Shown: positions 52,313 to 61,289 of the stretch, piece after piece
Layout: each line of letters opens with the position of its first letter
Numbering within the stretch: position 1 is the stretch's first letter
From: Candidatus Accumulibacter aalborgensis
GTDB taxonomy: Bacteria; Pseudomonadota; Gammaproteobacteria; Burkholderiales; Rhodocyclaceae
Assembly: GCF_900089955.1 (NCBI RefSeq)
Contig: NZ_FLQX01000129.1
Location: forward strand, 1-64,000
Direction of reading: 5' to 3'
DNA length: 64,000 bases
The notes under the pieces: model-generated
What the model was told of the DNA's origin: nothing
The model's input: only the letters and a program-made list of their open reading frames with translations
The model's database searches: none
Program-made: the position numbers and the translations under genes

Positions 52313-54164
52313 ATTGTTCCACCTCATTCACCAGGGCCTCGATTTCGGCCAGCAGGCGCATCACTTCGGCTTCGTGGCCGCGCATGCTGGCGATCAGATC
52401 TTTTGGATCGGCGTGTTCGAGCCCGATCCTGGCATGCGGATTCTTGCTGTCGAGGTTGTAGATCGGCCAGTATAGGGCGTCGCCTTGCGCCATCGCCGCT
52501 TTGGCGGCGGCCTCGTGCGCCTGCTGCCGGGTCTTCAGTTCGCGCAGGCGGTCCTGCAAGGCCGCTTTCCGGCCGTTGTCGGCGGCAGCGATGGCTTGCT
52601 CGGCTGCGCGGATCGGCTTGCCGAGCGCCAGGGCTGCGGTGACTTCAGCCGTTGCGCGCTGCACATGCGGCATGGCGGCGTCGATGGCGGCTGCGCGTCT
52701 GGCGGCGAAGTCCACCTTCCACGCTTGCGGGCCTTCCTCGCGGACATTCCACCACGCCAGCACCGGCGCGAACTCCTCGAACTGGAGCGCTGCCGTCTTG
52801 CTGTACTTCTTGCGGCCCTCGGGCAAGGGCAGTTCGTAGTACCAGAGGGTATCGGTGGGGCCGCCGCGCTCGAAGAACAGCAGGTTGGCGGGGATGTCGG
52901 TATAGGGCGCGAAGACACCTTGCGGCAGGCGGACGATGGTGTGCAGGCGGAATTCGTTGAGCAACTCCTGCTTGATGACGGCACATACCCCGTCGCCGAA
53001 CAACGTACCGTTGGGAACGACGACGGCGGCGCGGCCGCCGCGTTCGGCGCGTCCGCCACCCGGTAGCGGTGCGCCGGCGACGCGCAGCTTGCGCATGATG
53101 TATTGCAGGAAGAGCAGCGCGGTCTCGGCAGTCTGCATGTTCGGCGGAAAGTTGGCCTTGATACCGGCTTCTTCCTCACCGCCGAAGGGCGGGTTGGTGA
53201 GGATCACGTCCACCCGTTCGCGGTGGCCGATCTCGATGACGCGCTGTTGGGTCAGCGTGTTGCCGTAGGCGATCTGCGGTGCTTCCAGGCCGTGCAGCAG
53301 CAGGTTCATCTGCGCCAGCATGTAGGGCAGCGGCTTGGCTTCCTGTCCGGACAGCGTTTGGCGTTGCAGCGTGCGGCGCTGGTCGGGGGTCTGCACCTGT
53401 TCGGCGAGGTGATCATAGGCTTCGACCAGGAAGCCGCCCGTGCCACAGGCCGGGTCGAGCAGTGTTTCGCCCAGACGTGGATCGCTGACCCGCACCATGA
53501 AGCGGACGACCGGGCGCGGGGTGTAGAACTCGCCGGAATCGCCGGCTGCGTCGCGCATCTCGCGCAGCATTGACTCGTACAGGTGAGAGAGCGTGTGAAT
53601 CTGTTCGCTGGCGCCAAAGTGAATGCCGTTGATCTTGTTCACGATGTCGCGCAGCAGGTAGCCGCTGACCATGCGGTTCTGCACGCCCCTGAACACGTTG
53701 GCGATCACCTCGCGCTGGCTGCCTTTTTCGCCGCTACCGGCGAGGCTGCGCAGGTAGGCAAACAGCCCCGGGCCGGTGCTGCCGTCGGCGCGGACCGTTT
53801 TTTCCTGGTTGATGAAGGCGAGCAGTTCGTCGCCGGTGACGCCATCCTCGCGTGCCGCCCAGTCGCGCCAGCGGTACGGCGCCGTGATGATCGGGTGGTA
53901 GGCTTTGCCGTCGAGTTCGGCTTCCTGCTGGTGGACGATTTCGAGGTCGTCGAGGAACTTGAGGAACATCACCCAGGTGAGCAGCGGCAGACGGTCTACG
54001 TCGCCATTGAGGCCCTTGTCCTTGCGCAGGATCTGGCGCGCGCTGCCGATCAACGCCGAGAGATTCTCGCGGGTGGTGAGTGGGGTTTTGGCCGCGCGCG
54101 GCGCACGGGGTTTCTTTTCACTTGCGGTGGATACCATTGGCTGCGCTTCTCGTGTGCGGTTCAT
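52311..54164 (-). CDS. hsdM: Type I restriction methyltransferase subunit (second system)
   Basis: The 617-residue HsdM has an N-terminal helical domain (LSALIGSARQILRKDKGLNGDVDRLPLLTWVMFLKFLDDLE), SGEFYTPRPVVRFMV, SAM motif LLDPACGTGGFLVEA and the catalytic NPPFGGEEE. The C-terminal 130 residues form a coiled region (AQGDALYWPIYNLDSKNPH). It is longer than the 499-residue HsdM at 36766-38265 and belongs to another subgroup. It overlaps hsdR by ATGA. Confidence 0.95.
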   Translation of the reverse strand: MNRTREAQPMVSTASEKKPRAPRAAKTPLTTRENLSALIGSARQILRKDKGLNGDVDRLPLLTWVMFLKFLDDLEIVHQQEAELDGKAYHPIITAPYRWRDWAAREDGVTGDELLAFINQEKTVRADGSTGPGLFAYLRSLAGSGEKGSQREVIANVFRGVQNRMVSGYLLRDIVNKINGIHFGASEQIHTLSHLYESMLREMRDAAGDSGEFYTPRPVVRFMVRVSDPRLGETLLDPACGTGGFLVEAYDHLAEQVQTPDQRRTLQRQTLSGQEAKPLPYMLAQMNLLLHGLEAPQIAYGNTLTQQRVIEIGHRERVDVILTNPPFGGEEEAGIKANFPPNMQTAETALLFLQYIMRKLRVAGAPLPGGGRAERGGRAAVVVPNGTLFGDGVCAVIKQELLNEFRLHTIVRLPQGVFAPYTDIPANLLFFERGGPTDTLWYYELPLPEGRKKYSKTAALQFEEFAPVLAWWNVREEGPQAWKVDFAARRAAAIDAAMPHVQRATAEVTAALALGKPIRAAEQAIAAADNGRKAALQDRLRELKTRQQAHEAAAKAAMAQGDALYWPIYNLDSKNPHARIGLEHADPKDLIASMRGHEAEVMRLLAEIEALVNEVEQ

Positions 54165-56536
54165 TGGTAGATCGCGGTCTGCAGGTTCGCTACGGCTTCT
54201 TTCAGGCCCTTCACGCCGCCGAAATGCCGGCTGGCAATTTCGGCGGGAGAGCCGAAGCCGTCGAAGGGCTGTACCTTCATCAGTTCAGAGAGCCTGCTGA
54301 ACTGGAGAATGCCGCGCTCGATGTACTCTTCAAGCAGCAAGGCGAGAATTTCGCGCGCGGTGTCGCCGTATTGGCTGAACAAATCCGGCGTGCTGCGGCG
54401 CGCCTGCTCGGCGCGTTGGCGACGGGTCAACAACGGCACGTTCCAGGCCAGGTGGCACAGGAGGTCGAAGGGGTCGGCATCGGACTGCTCACTGCTGGCA
54501 GCAAGCTCGGCAAAACTGACGCCACGCTCGCTGAGTTCGCGCAAGACTTCGCCGCGGGTGTCCGGGTTGGCCCAGGCGGAGAGCAGGGCTTCCCGCGTCG
54601 GGTAGAGCGTGCGCACGGCGCGGCCGGAGTATTCGCTGTAACGCACCACTTGCAGCTTCTTGCCGTCGGTGTCGAGGTCGTACACCAGATGGCCGATGAT
54701 CTCGACTTCGCCGCCGTCGATATAGAACTTGCGCGCTTCGGCCGGCGGCGCCTCGATGACGATGCCGGTACCGGGGCCGATGCGCTCTTCTTCCGCAGTG
54801 CTGTATTCGACGACTGGTATTTCCGGCGTCGTGTCGGTCACACCGAGTTGTTCACCGGCCTCGTCCACCGTGACTTCCTCTATGCGGGCGGGTTCGCCGT
54901 CGAAGTCGGGATCGGCAAAGTGGCGGGTAGCGCTGCCGGTGAAGTCGATGATCGTGAAATACGCCTTGCCGTAGTCGAGTTTGAGCCGGGTGCCGCGGCC
55001 GATGATCTGCTTGAACTCGGTGGACGAACCCACCACCCGGGCCAATGCCACGTTCTTCACCATCTCGGCATCGACGCCGGTGGTCAGCATTTGCGAAGTG
55101 GTGACGATGACCGGCGTCGGCTTGTCCACGTCCTGGAAGTTTGCCAGGTGGTTCCGACCAATCGCGCCTTCATCGCCGGTGACGCGACAGACGTAGTCAG
55201 GGTATTGCCTGACCAGATCGCTGTTCAGGTTGAGCAGTTCCTGCCGCATTTCGGCCGCGTGTTCCTGATCGACACAGAACACCATCGTCTTGGCGAAGCG
55301 GTCCGTGCCTTTGAGCAAGTCGGACAGGTGGCGGGCGATCGCCCTGGTGCGCGCGCGCAGCGCGACGACACGCTCGAAGTCCCTGGTCTGGTACTCTTCG
55401 TCCGGAACCTTGCGTCCATAGCGGTCGAGTTCGTCCTTGCTGGGGCGCCAGCCTGCCGCATCGACGGTGGTGATGACGCGGTGCACGCGGTACGGCGCGA
55501 GAAATCCGTCCTCGATGCCCTGCCGCAGGCTGTAGGTGTAGACCGGGTTGCCGAAGTACTCGTAGCTGTCACGCGACTCCTCGCGCAACGGCGTGGCGGT
55601 CATGCCGAACTGCACGGCCGGCGCGAAGTAATCGAGCACGGCGCGCCAACTGCTCTCGTCGCGGCTCGACCCGCGGTGGCATTCGTCGATGATGATCAGG
55701 TCGAAGAAGTCGGGCCTGTATTGCCTGAAGACGTCTTCACCGGCCGTACTCAAGGCCTGGTAGATGCCGAAGTAGATCTCGCGGCTCTGGCTGACGTCAC
55801 CGCCAGCGATCTTGTGGCGTGCATCGCCGAAGGGGGAGAACATTCTGGCCATCGGGTCGTCGACCAGGAGGTTGCGGTCGGCGAGGAACAGGATCTTGGG
55901 ACGACGATACTCACAACTGCGGTTCCAGCGGCTGTTCCACAGCTTCCAGCAGATCTGGAAAGCGATGCAGGTCTTGCCGGTACCTGTGGCGAGCGTGGCC
56001 AGAATGCGTTTTTGCCCGAGCAGAATCGCCTCGATGACGCGCTGAATGGCGATCTGCTGGTAATAGCGCGGCACCTTGCCGGAGAGCAGGTTGAAGGGCT
56101 CCAGCAGATGCGCGGTCGCGGAGGCCGGCAGTGCGGTCGCAGCGGTCAGGCGGGCGAACAGTTCGGCGGGTGTGGCGTAACGATCAACGATCCCTTCGCT
56201 ACCGGTGGTGTAGTCGATCTCGATGATCCGCTGGCCATTGGTGGCGTAGGCAAACTTGAGGCCAAGTATCTCGGCGTATTCACGAGCTTGTTGCACGCCG
56301 GTTTCGGCAGGCAGGCCGGTTTCCTTGGCTTCAACCACTGCCAGCGGGAAATCACGGCGGTAGTAGAGCAGGTAATCGGCGCGTTTCTGCTGGCCACGAC
56401 GAACCTGACCGCCGGCCACAATGATGCGCCCGTTGGTGAAGGTTCGCTGCTCGCCAATCGCGTGTGGCGCTGTCGACCAGCCGGCTTCAATCAGCCGGGG
56501 GGTGACGAACTCGCGGCAGGTGTCTGCTTCGGTCAT
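54161..56536 (-). CDS. hsdR: Type I restriction endonuclease/translocase subunit (second system)
   Basis: The 791-residue subunit has the nuclease motif ADYLLYYRRDFPLAVVEAKE, Walker A LATGTGKTCIAFQICW, IIIDECHRGSSRDESSW, MTATPLREESRD and helicase motifs VIVTTSQMLTTGVDAEMVKNV and IIGRGTRLKLDYGK. It is compact compared with the 926-residue HsdR of the other system. ATG 56536 was chosen because it overlaps the nudF stop (ATGA) and matches the family N-terminus TEADTCREFVTPRLIEAGW. Confidence 0.95.
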   Translation of the reverse strand: MTEADTCREFVTPRLIEAGWSTAPHAIGEQRTFTNGRIIVAGGQVRRGQQKRADYLLYYRRDFPLAVVEAKETGLPAETGVQQAREYAEILGLKFAYATNGQRIIEIDYTTGSEGIVDRYATPAELFARLTAATALPASATAHLLEPFNLLSGKVPRYYQQIAIQRVIEAILLGQKRILATLATGTGKTCIAFQICWKLWNSRWNRSCEYRRPKILFLADRNLLVDDPMARMFSPFGDARHKIAGGDVSQSREIYFGIYQALSTAGEDVFRQYRPDFFDLIIIDECHRGSSRDESSWRAVLDYFAPAVQFGMTATPLREESRDSYEYFGNPVYTYSLRQGIEDGFLAPYRVHRVITTVDAAGWRPSKDELDRYGRKVPDEEYQTRDFERVVALRARTRAIARHLSDLLKGTDRFAKTMVFCVDQEHAAEMRQELLNLNSDLVRQYPDYVCRVTGDEGAIGRNHLANFQDVDKPTPVIVTTSQMLTTGVDAEMVKNVALARVVGSSTEFKQIIGRGTRLKLDYGKAYFTIIDFTGSATRHFADPDFDGEPARIEEVTVDEAGEQLGVTDTTPEIPVVEYSTAEEERIGPGTGIVIEAPPAEARKFYIDGGEVEIIGHLVYDLDTDGKKLQVVRYSEYSGRAVRTLYPTREALLSAWANPDTRGEVLRELSERGVSFAELAASSEQSDADPFDLLCHLAWNVPLLTRRQRAEQARRSTPDLFSQYGDTAREILALLLEEYIERGILQFSRLSELMKVQPFDGFGSPAEIASRHFGGVKGLKEAVANLQTAIYQ

Positions 56537-57183
56537 GGTGTCGCCACACCTTCTGTCGCGGTCACTGTCTCCCCCTGATTCACGGTGAGCCATCGTTGGC
56601 GCACTGTCTGGTGCTGGCGGGCGAACCAGAGGAGGGCGACCAGGGGCCAGGTGGAGTCGGTCTGCCCCTGCTCGGCGAGGCCGATGGCTTCCTCGGCGGC
56701 GAGGCGGACGACCCGGATGTCCTCGCCTTCGTCGGCCAGGCCGTGGATGCCGCCAGCGGCGGAACTGTCCACGCGGCCGAGGAAGAGATGGGTGCGCTGC
56801 GAGGTCTTCGCCGGGCTGGTGTAGAAGGTGCTGATCGGGATCACTTCGCCCACTGTGCAGCCCGCCTCCTCGAAGGCTTCACGCCGTGCCACCTGCTCCG
56901 GGGTTTCGCCCGGTTCGATGAGACCGGCGACGATCTCCAGCAGCCAGGGTCCGCGCGGGTCGTCGCGGGCACCGATGCGGAACTGCTCGATCATCACGAG
57001 CTCGTCGCGCTGCGGGTCATAGAGCAGGACGGCGGCAACGTCGCCCTTCTCGATCACCTCGCGCACGATCGGCGCGCTCATGCCGCCGGCGAACAGGCGG
57101 TGGCGCAAGCGCAGACGCTCCAGCCGATAGAAACCCTGGTAACAGATCTCGCGCTCGATGATCTCGAGATCACTTTCGCTCAT
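56533..57183 (-). CDS. nudF: ADP-ribose pyrophosphatase, NudF type
   Basis: The 216-residue Nudix hydrolase carries the full box GLIEPGETPEQVARREAFEEAG (GX5EX7REUXEEXGU) and NudF features: YQGFYRLERLRLRHRLFAGG at the N-terminus and EGEDIRVVRLAAEEA after the box. It splits ADP-ribose into AMP and ribose-5-phosphate. Its stop overlaps the start of hsdR of the second type I system, so it is the first gene of that operon. NudF is usually housekeeping, but the SIR2 gene at the other end of the operon could make its substrate. Confidence 0.92.
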   Translation of the reverse strand: MSESDLEIIEREICYQGFYRLERLRLRHRLFAGGMSAPIVREVIEKGDVAAVLLYDPQRDELVMIEQFRIGARDDPRGPWLLEIVAGLIEPGETPEQVARREAFEEAGCTVGEVIPISTFYTSPAKTSQRTHLFLGRVDSSAAGGIHGLADEGEDIRVVRLAAEEAIGLAEQGQTDSTWPLVALLWFARQHQTVRQRWLTVNQGETVTATEGVATP

Positions 57184-57408
57184 GGACGTCTCCTCGCTGG
57201 CCGCAGTTGCTCAAATTTCAACGCTCTCCCGGAAGCGTCTGCGAAAGCCGTCCGGGGCAACAGGAGCCCGGAAAAGTACAGTACGATAGGGATGGATGCT
57301 TGCATCGGAATTCCCGTTTCCCGTTCGCTGGCTGAGTGAAGGACAGGAAATCCAACGCCGCCAATGATAACCCATGGGCCATACTGCCCACCTGCGCATA
57401 GGTGCACC

Positions 57409-58287
57409 ATGCAGATATCAGCACCCTCCCGCTGTGAGCGGGTGGCGATCAACGGCCTCACCTACAATATCCGCCACTGGGGGGAGGACGATGCACCCCT
57501 GCTGCTGATGCTGCACGGCTGGATGGATTCTTCGGCCAGCTTTCAGTTTACCGTCGATGCGCTCAGGCACTCGTGGCACGTGCTGGCGCCAGACTGGCGC
57601 GGCTACGGGCAAAGCGAATGGCTGAACCGCGCTTACTGGTTCGCCGACTACTACGCGGACCTAGACGCGCTGCTCGACCGCTACAGCCCCGGCGCACCGG
57701 CGAGGATTGTCGGTCACAGCATGGGCGGCGCGGTGGCCAGCATCTACGGCGGCGCCCGGCCCGAGCGGATTGGCGGCCTGTTGATGGTCGATTTTCTCGG
57801 CCTGCTGCCCAACGAGGCGCACGAAGCGCCCGGCTGCATCCGCGCCTGGCTGGAGCATTCGCGCGGGGCGCCGAAACTGCGCATCTACGCCAGCCGCGAA
57901 CAGCTTGCTGCGCGACTCCTGCAGTTCAATGCACGGCTGCTCCCCGAGCGCGCCACGTTTCTCGCCCTGCATTGCGCAATCGAACTGCCCGACGGCCGGT
58001 TTGTCGTCGCCTGCGACCCCTGGCACAAAGTGCCTTCGCCCCAGCTCTATCGCGTCGAGGAAGTCATGGCCTGCTGGCGCGCGATGACCGCACCGGTCAG
58101 GCTGGTGACGGCCGACGAGGGCTATGTGATGCAGCGCTTCCAGAAGCACCCCGAAGAACTGCAACGGAGAATGGCTTGCTTTGTCAATGGCAGCATCGCC
58201 GGCATCGACGATTGCGGGCACAACGTGCAGCACGATCAGCCGGAAAAACTCGCCGCGCTGATCGAATCATTTTTCACCTACCAGTAG
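57409..58287 (+). CDS. Alpha/beta hydrolase
   Basis: The 292-residue protein has the alpha/beta hydrolase fold: oxyanion region LLMLHGWMDSSASF, APDWRGYGQSEW, nucleophile elbow VGHSMGGAVAS, and DCGHNVQHDQPEKLAALI with the catalytic His. The cap region is short and helical. The substrate is unknown; lipases, esterases and haloalkane-type enzymes share this layout. ATG 57409 is used because upstream codons are unrelated. It is divergent from nudF and lies outside the restriction operon. Confidence 0.88.
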   Translation: MQISAPSRCERVAINGLTYNIRHWGEDDAPLLLMLHGWMDSSASFQFTVDALRHSWHVLAPDWRGYGQSEWLNRAYWFADYYADLDALLDRYSPGAPARIVGHSMGGAVASIYGGARPERIGGLLMVDFLGLLPNEAHEAPGCIRAWLEHSRGAPKLRIYASREQLAARLLQFNARLLPERATFLALHCAIELPDGRFVVACDPWHKVPSPQLYRVEEVMACWRAMTAPVRLVTADEGYVMQRFQKHPEELQRRMACFVNGSIAGIDDCGHNVQHDQPEKLAALIESFFTYQ

Positions 58288-58504
58288 AAGCGTCTCCGTC
58301 GACGAATAGCGCATCAAAATTGGTCGATTGAGGCAGTATTTCCACTTCTTGTCTTTTTCGAGGTAGTGCTGGAACTGCAGCAGCATCGAGGAAACGCTTG
58401 ACGTCGGATTTCGGCTTGGTGATGATGCTGACTGCGCCTTCGGCGGGGGTTCCCCGGCGCCGTTACGGGCACGCCATCTCGTTTGGTGGTGCGGGAGCAG
58501 TCAT
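58274..58504 (-). pseudogene. Decayed small coding sequence downstream of a LexA-like box
   Basis: From ATG 58504 a short reading (MTAPAPPNEMACP) meets a stop after 13 codons, and the same frame stays open to 58274 (GAVSIITKPKSDVKRFLD). A second frame over the distal part reads QFQHYLEKDKKWKYCLNRP and ends inside the hydrolase 3' end. Neither gives an intact gene. I recognise no family, so this may be remnant sequence or chance. Confidence 0.3.
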
Positions 58505-58512
58505 TGCACCGC

Positions 58513-58532
58513 AACTGTATACGCATACAGTT
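58513..58532. promoter_or_regulatory. LexA (SOS) box-like palindrome
   Basis: AACTGTATACGCATACAGTT has 8-base perfect arms around ACGC and fits CTG-N10-CAG, the gammaproteobacterial and betaproteobacterial SOS box. The nearest start is on the minus strand at 58504, in a decayed frame. Confidence 0.5.
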
Positions 58533-58794
58533 ATCTGCCTCTCGAATGCTCGACACGAATCCCCATGTCTACTGCCTGCGTGCCGCCGCTCTGGGAGATG
58601 CTCGACGCCACCACAGGCGCTGAGCAGAGCGGCATTCGGATGTGTCTTCAGGAACTCCTGGGACCCAATTCGAGATTGACGCCGCTTAATGGTGGCTCAT
58701 ATACTCCTCAAGGTGCCATTGGATTTCCTATCCTTTCGCAACCCATTTGCCCTGCACGATAGCGAATGGCTAACGGGCATGGACTTGGCTCCAC

Positions 58795-58897
58795 CCCAGA
58801 TTATGAAAGACGCTGGCCTGCCCGTTTCCCTCACCCCCGACCCCTCTCCCAGAGGGCGAGGGGAGGTTCGTGAGTCGCTGACGCGACTTTCACATTA
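58795..58897. repeat. Dispersed intergenic repeat, copy B
   Basis: Contains GCCTGCCCGTTTCCCTC, CCCTCTCCCAGAGGGCGAGG and GAGTCGCTGACGCGACTTTC, matching the element at 32925-33100 in order. It forms two short hairpins. Confidence 0.65.
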
Positions 58898-59010
58898 AAG
58901 ACGTGGCCAGACTTGTGGGCGACAGGGAACGGCAATCATGGCCACTACGGTAAGAGCGACCGCATCAAGAACTCGAGCAAGGTCGATTCGGGGAACGCCA
59001 GGGGAGAATC

Positions 59011-59238
59011 ATGCGCACTGTCGGCTACCGCAAAGAGCGTCCGCTCAGCTTTTCGGCCTCTGCAGCCCTGTTGGCTGAGGGTGCACGTTTCAACGATGAA
59101 ATCCATCGTCTACCGACCGGCCGCATGACCTTTATCCCGAAGGGTGTCTTCCGCTTCAAGACCCATGCAGACGCCAATCGCCACCAACTGGATTGCCTGG
59201 TCGAAGGTATCGCGCAAGCTGCGCTGGCGCGCTCCTGA
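59011..59238 (+). CDS. Small hypothetical protein, coupled to a nucleotidyltransferase remnant
   Basis: The 75-residue protein (LSFSASAALLAEGARFND, PTGRMTFIPKGVFRFKTHAD) has GGGGAGA before ATG 59011. It is soluble and has no known domain that I can name. I recall similar small proteins preceding MNT-type nucleotidyltransferases, so it may be the partner in a two-gene module, possibly toxin-antitoxin. Its stop overlaps the next start (TGATG). Confidence 0.6.
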   Translation: MRTVGYRKERPLSFSASAALLAEGARFNDEIHRLPTGRMTFIPKGVFRFKTHADANRHQLDCLVEGIAQAALARS

Positions 59239-59426
59239 TGGAAGAATACAGCCGACCGGCGACGCTGGAAGACCTCAAGGTCCTGGTCGAGTCCCTGATG
59301 GAGGGTCTGCTGCGGACGAAGCAGACGATGCGCGACAAGGACGTGGTCGACCGCATCATTCTGGAGCGGGCGTTGGCAACGTTCCGGAAGCGCGCCAACG
59401 ACCGAAAACCGGGAGGCGGATCTTGA
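59238..59426 (+). pseudogene. Internally deleted nucleotidyltransferase (MNT/AbiEii-like) remnant
   Basis: The 62-residue frame joins an N-terminal piece YSRPATLEDLKVLVESL to a C-terminal piece EGLLRTKQTMRDKDVVDRIILERALATFRKR. In nucleotidyltransferase-fold proteins of this family the first piece normally leads into the IGGYA-type strand and the second piece closes the protein. About 120 residues, including the G-G and D-x-D catalytic motifs, are missing, apparently by an in-frame deletion. The product would be inactive. Confidence 0.6.
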
Positions 59427-59560
59427 AGCCTGTTCGCCGCGCTGGGGCGCTGGCCGACGGCGGCCTGTCGCCGGTATTGCCCATCGTCCTCGACCACAAC
59501 AGCGCGCAGATGCGCTGAGACGCGAAGCGCATCAATCGTGACCGCCGCGCTTCTCTTCTG

Positions 59561-61153
59561 TCAGCAAGAGCGAACCCTATTGCGGCCGTTTTCCTTGGCC
59601 TGATAGAGAGCGGTATCTGCCCGGCGCAACGCTTCTGCCTCATTCTTGTCCATGCCCAGTGCCATCGCGACGCCGATACTTACAGTGACTTGTCCCACCA
59701 CGGGGAACGATTCCTTGGCAATGGCGCCTCTGACGATCTCGGCAATCGTCAATGCTCCTTCGGCGCTTGGTTCAGAGACGATGGCCAGGAATTCTTCCCC
59801 GCCATAGCGGGCAACGAAATCGCTTTCGCGCAATGAGCCTTTGAGCACGCCAGCGAGGTGGCGCAGGACTTGATCGCCTGTTTCGTGACCACAGCTATCG
59901 TTGATCTCCTTGAAGTAGTCGATATCCATGAACAGAACGGCATAAGGATTGCCCGACCGCTTCCAGCGGAGAAACTCCAGGCGCAGCCTCTCGTTGGCTG
60001 AATTGCGGTTTTGCAGGCCGGTTAGCGTGTCCACCCGGGCCAGTTGTTCGAGTTCCCGATTGGCGGCCAGCAAAGCGGCAGTGCGCTCGGCCAACAATTC
60101 CGCCGCCTGACGGATCGCCACGGCGACCTCGGCCGATTCCCGGATATCGACATCGGGAATAGCCACCAACTCCCCCTTGCCCAGAGCGATAGCCGGATCG
60201 GTGAGTGCGCGCACCGAGCCGGCTATCTTTTGCGCCGCCAACCACGCCAAAAAGAGCCCAACGACGAGCAAAGTCGCCAGACCAGAAGCCAGCCAGGTCA
60301 TGGTGTACATCAGATCGCGTTCGAGAAGGTCTCGCGGAATGCCGATACCGACTGTCCAGCCGGTGAGCGATGAGCGGCTCCAGACCGACAAGGTCGGAAT
60401 GCCTTCCAGTGTGACGGTCTTCATAGAGCCTTCGAGGGATTCGCTGAAGCGTTCGATGAACTCGGCCGTTCCCTTCTGGCCGACGAACTCTTCCGGTGCC
60501 AGAGTCCGCGCGGCGATAGTTCCCGTGTGGTCGAATATTGCGGCTATCCAACCCGGCGGAAAGCCCTGTGCGGTGAGGATGGTGTCGAAATCGCCCGGCA
60601 ACAATCCTGTGCTCAACGCATACTTCACCTTGCCGCCGACGATCACCGGCAGCTCAACGCTCACGATCGGTTTGTTCAGTAGCCCGCCGATGTAAATCCC
60701 CGAAATGACCGGTTGGCCAGTCGCAAAGACACGGCGGAGAATTTCCGGATTGCCGTGGCGCGGCAAGGGTTCGCCGCATTCCCGCAGCGTATTGACCAGT
60801 TGTTGCCCGCTCTCGTCGCTGAGCACGAAGTTCGTGCCCACTTTGGTCGTTGCGATGACCTCGCGCCCCCAGCGATGGAATCCCGCCAGATCGTTCCGGG
60901 CAAGCACACCGGAAGTGGCGAGCGCCTGGCCAGCGGTCTTGGCTCTGAACAACTGGGTATCGACGGACTGAACCATCGCCCGTGCCCTGGCGATCATGTC
61001 CCTTTCGAGTTGGGCGCGGCCGTCCAGGTACTCGCGCGAGAACAAGACCGCAACGCCGAGCATTCCCGGCAACAGGCAGGCGAGAACCAGCCACAGGAGC
61101 ACCGTGCCGATTCGCCAGCGGGAAGTGAAATCGTCTGCCGGAAGGCTCTTCAT
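59561..61153 (-). CDS. Membrane diguanylate cyclase with Cache-type sensor
   Basis: The 530-residue protein has a TM helix (about 14-36), a periplasmic dCache-like sensor (about 40-275), a second TM helix (about 278-300), a HAMP-like linker, a coiled coil (AELLAERTAALLAANRELEQL) and a GGDEF domain (about 360-530). The active-site motif is RYGGEEF, fully competent, with FMDIDYFKEINDSCGHETGD upstream. It makes c-di-GMP in response to an extracellular ligand. No inhibitory RxxD is obvious five residues before the motif (LRESDFVARYGGEEF contains RESD), so feedback inhibition is possible. It is divergent from urtA. Confidence 0.93.
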   Translation of the reverse strand: MKSLPADDFTSRWRIGTVLLWLVLACLLPGMLGVAVLFSREYLDGRAQLERDMIARARAMVQSVDTQLFRAKTAGQALATSGVLARNDLAGFHRWGREVIATTKVGTNFVLSDESGQQLVNTLRECGEPLPRHGNPEILRRVFATGQPVISGIYIGGLLNKPIVSVELPVIVGGKVKYALSTGLLPGDFDTILTAQGFPPGWIAAIFDHTGTIAARTLAPEEFVGQKGTAEFIERFSESLEGSMKTVTLEGIPTLSVWSRSSLTGWTVGIGIPRDLLERDLMYTMTWLASGLATLLVVGLFLAWLAAQKIAGSVRALTDPAIALGKGELVAIPDVDIRESAEVAVAIRQAAELLAERTAALLAANRELEQLARVDTLTGLQNRNSANERLRLEFLRWKRSGNPYAVLFMDIDYFKEINDSCGHETGDQVLRHLAGVLKGSLRESDFVARYGGEEFLAIVSEPSAEGALTIAEIVRGAIAKESFPVVGQVTVSIGVAMALGMDKNEAEALRRADTALYQAKENGRNRVRSC

Positions 61154-61289
61154 ATGTTCGAGAGCTTACGTCACAAGCGGGGCAAAAAAGGGGTTTCTGT
61201 CAGCCTTGCGCACCGATTCTGCCATTTTGAGTTCTTCTCTAACGCACTGCCGTGTGGCCCATCCATTTTGGTGCTCGTCGCTGCAGAGA

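Larger units (their letters stand above)
58505..59010. other. Intergenic region without an intact gene
   Basis: About 500 bases hold a LexA-type palindrome at the left, a dispersed repeat near 58795-58897, and otherwise no frame with family similarity. Composition is mixed and locally AT-richer than the flanks, consistent with decayed or inserted sequence. Confidence 0.55.

Noticed and set aside
54080..56578. An 832-codon open frame on the plus strand
   Set aside because: It is antisense to hsdR of the second system, lacks family similarity, and reflects the high-GC third-position bias of the real gene.
33113..57183. The island as a prophage or integrative element
   Set aside because: No integrase, transposase, phage structural gene, tRNA target or direct attachment repeats were found.
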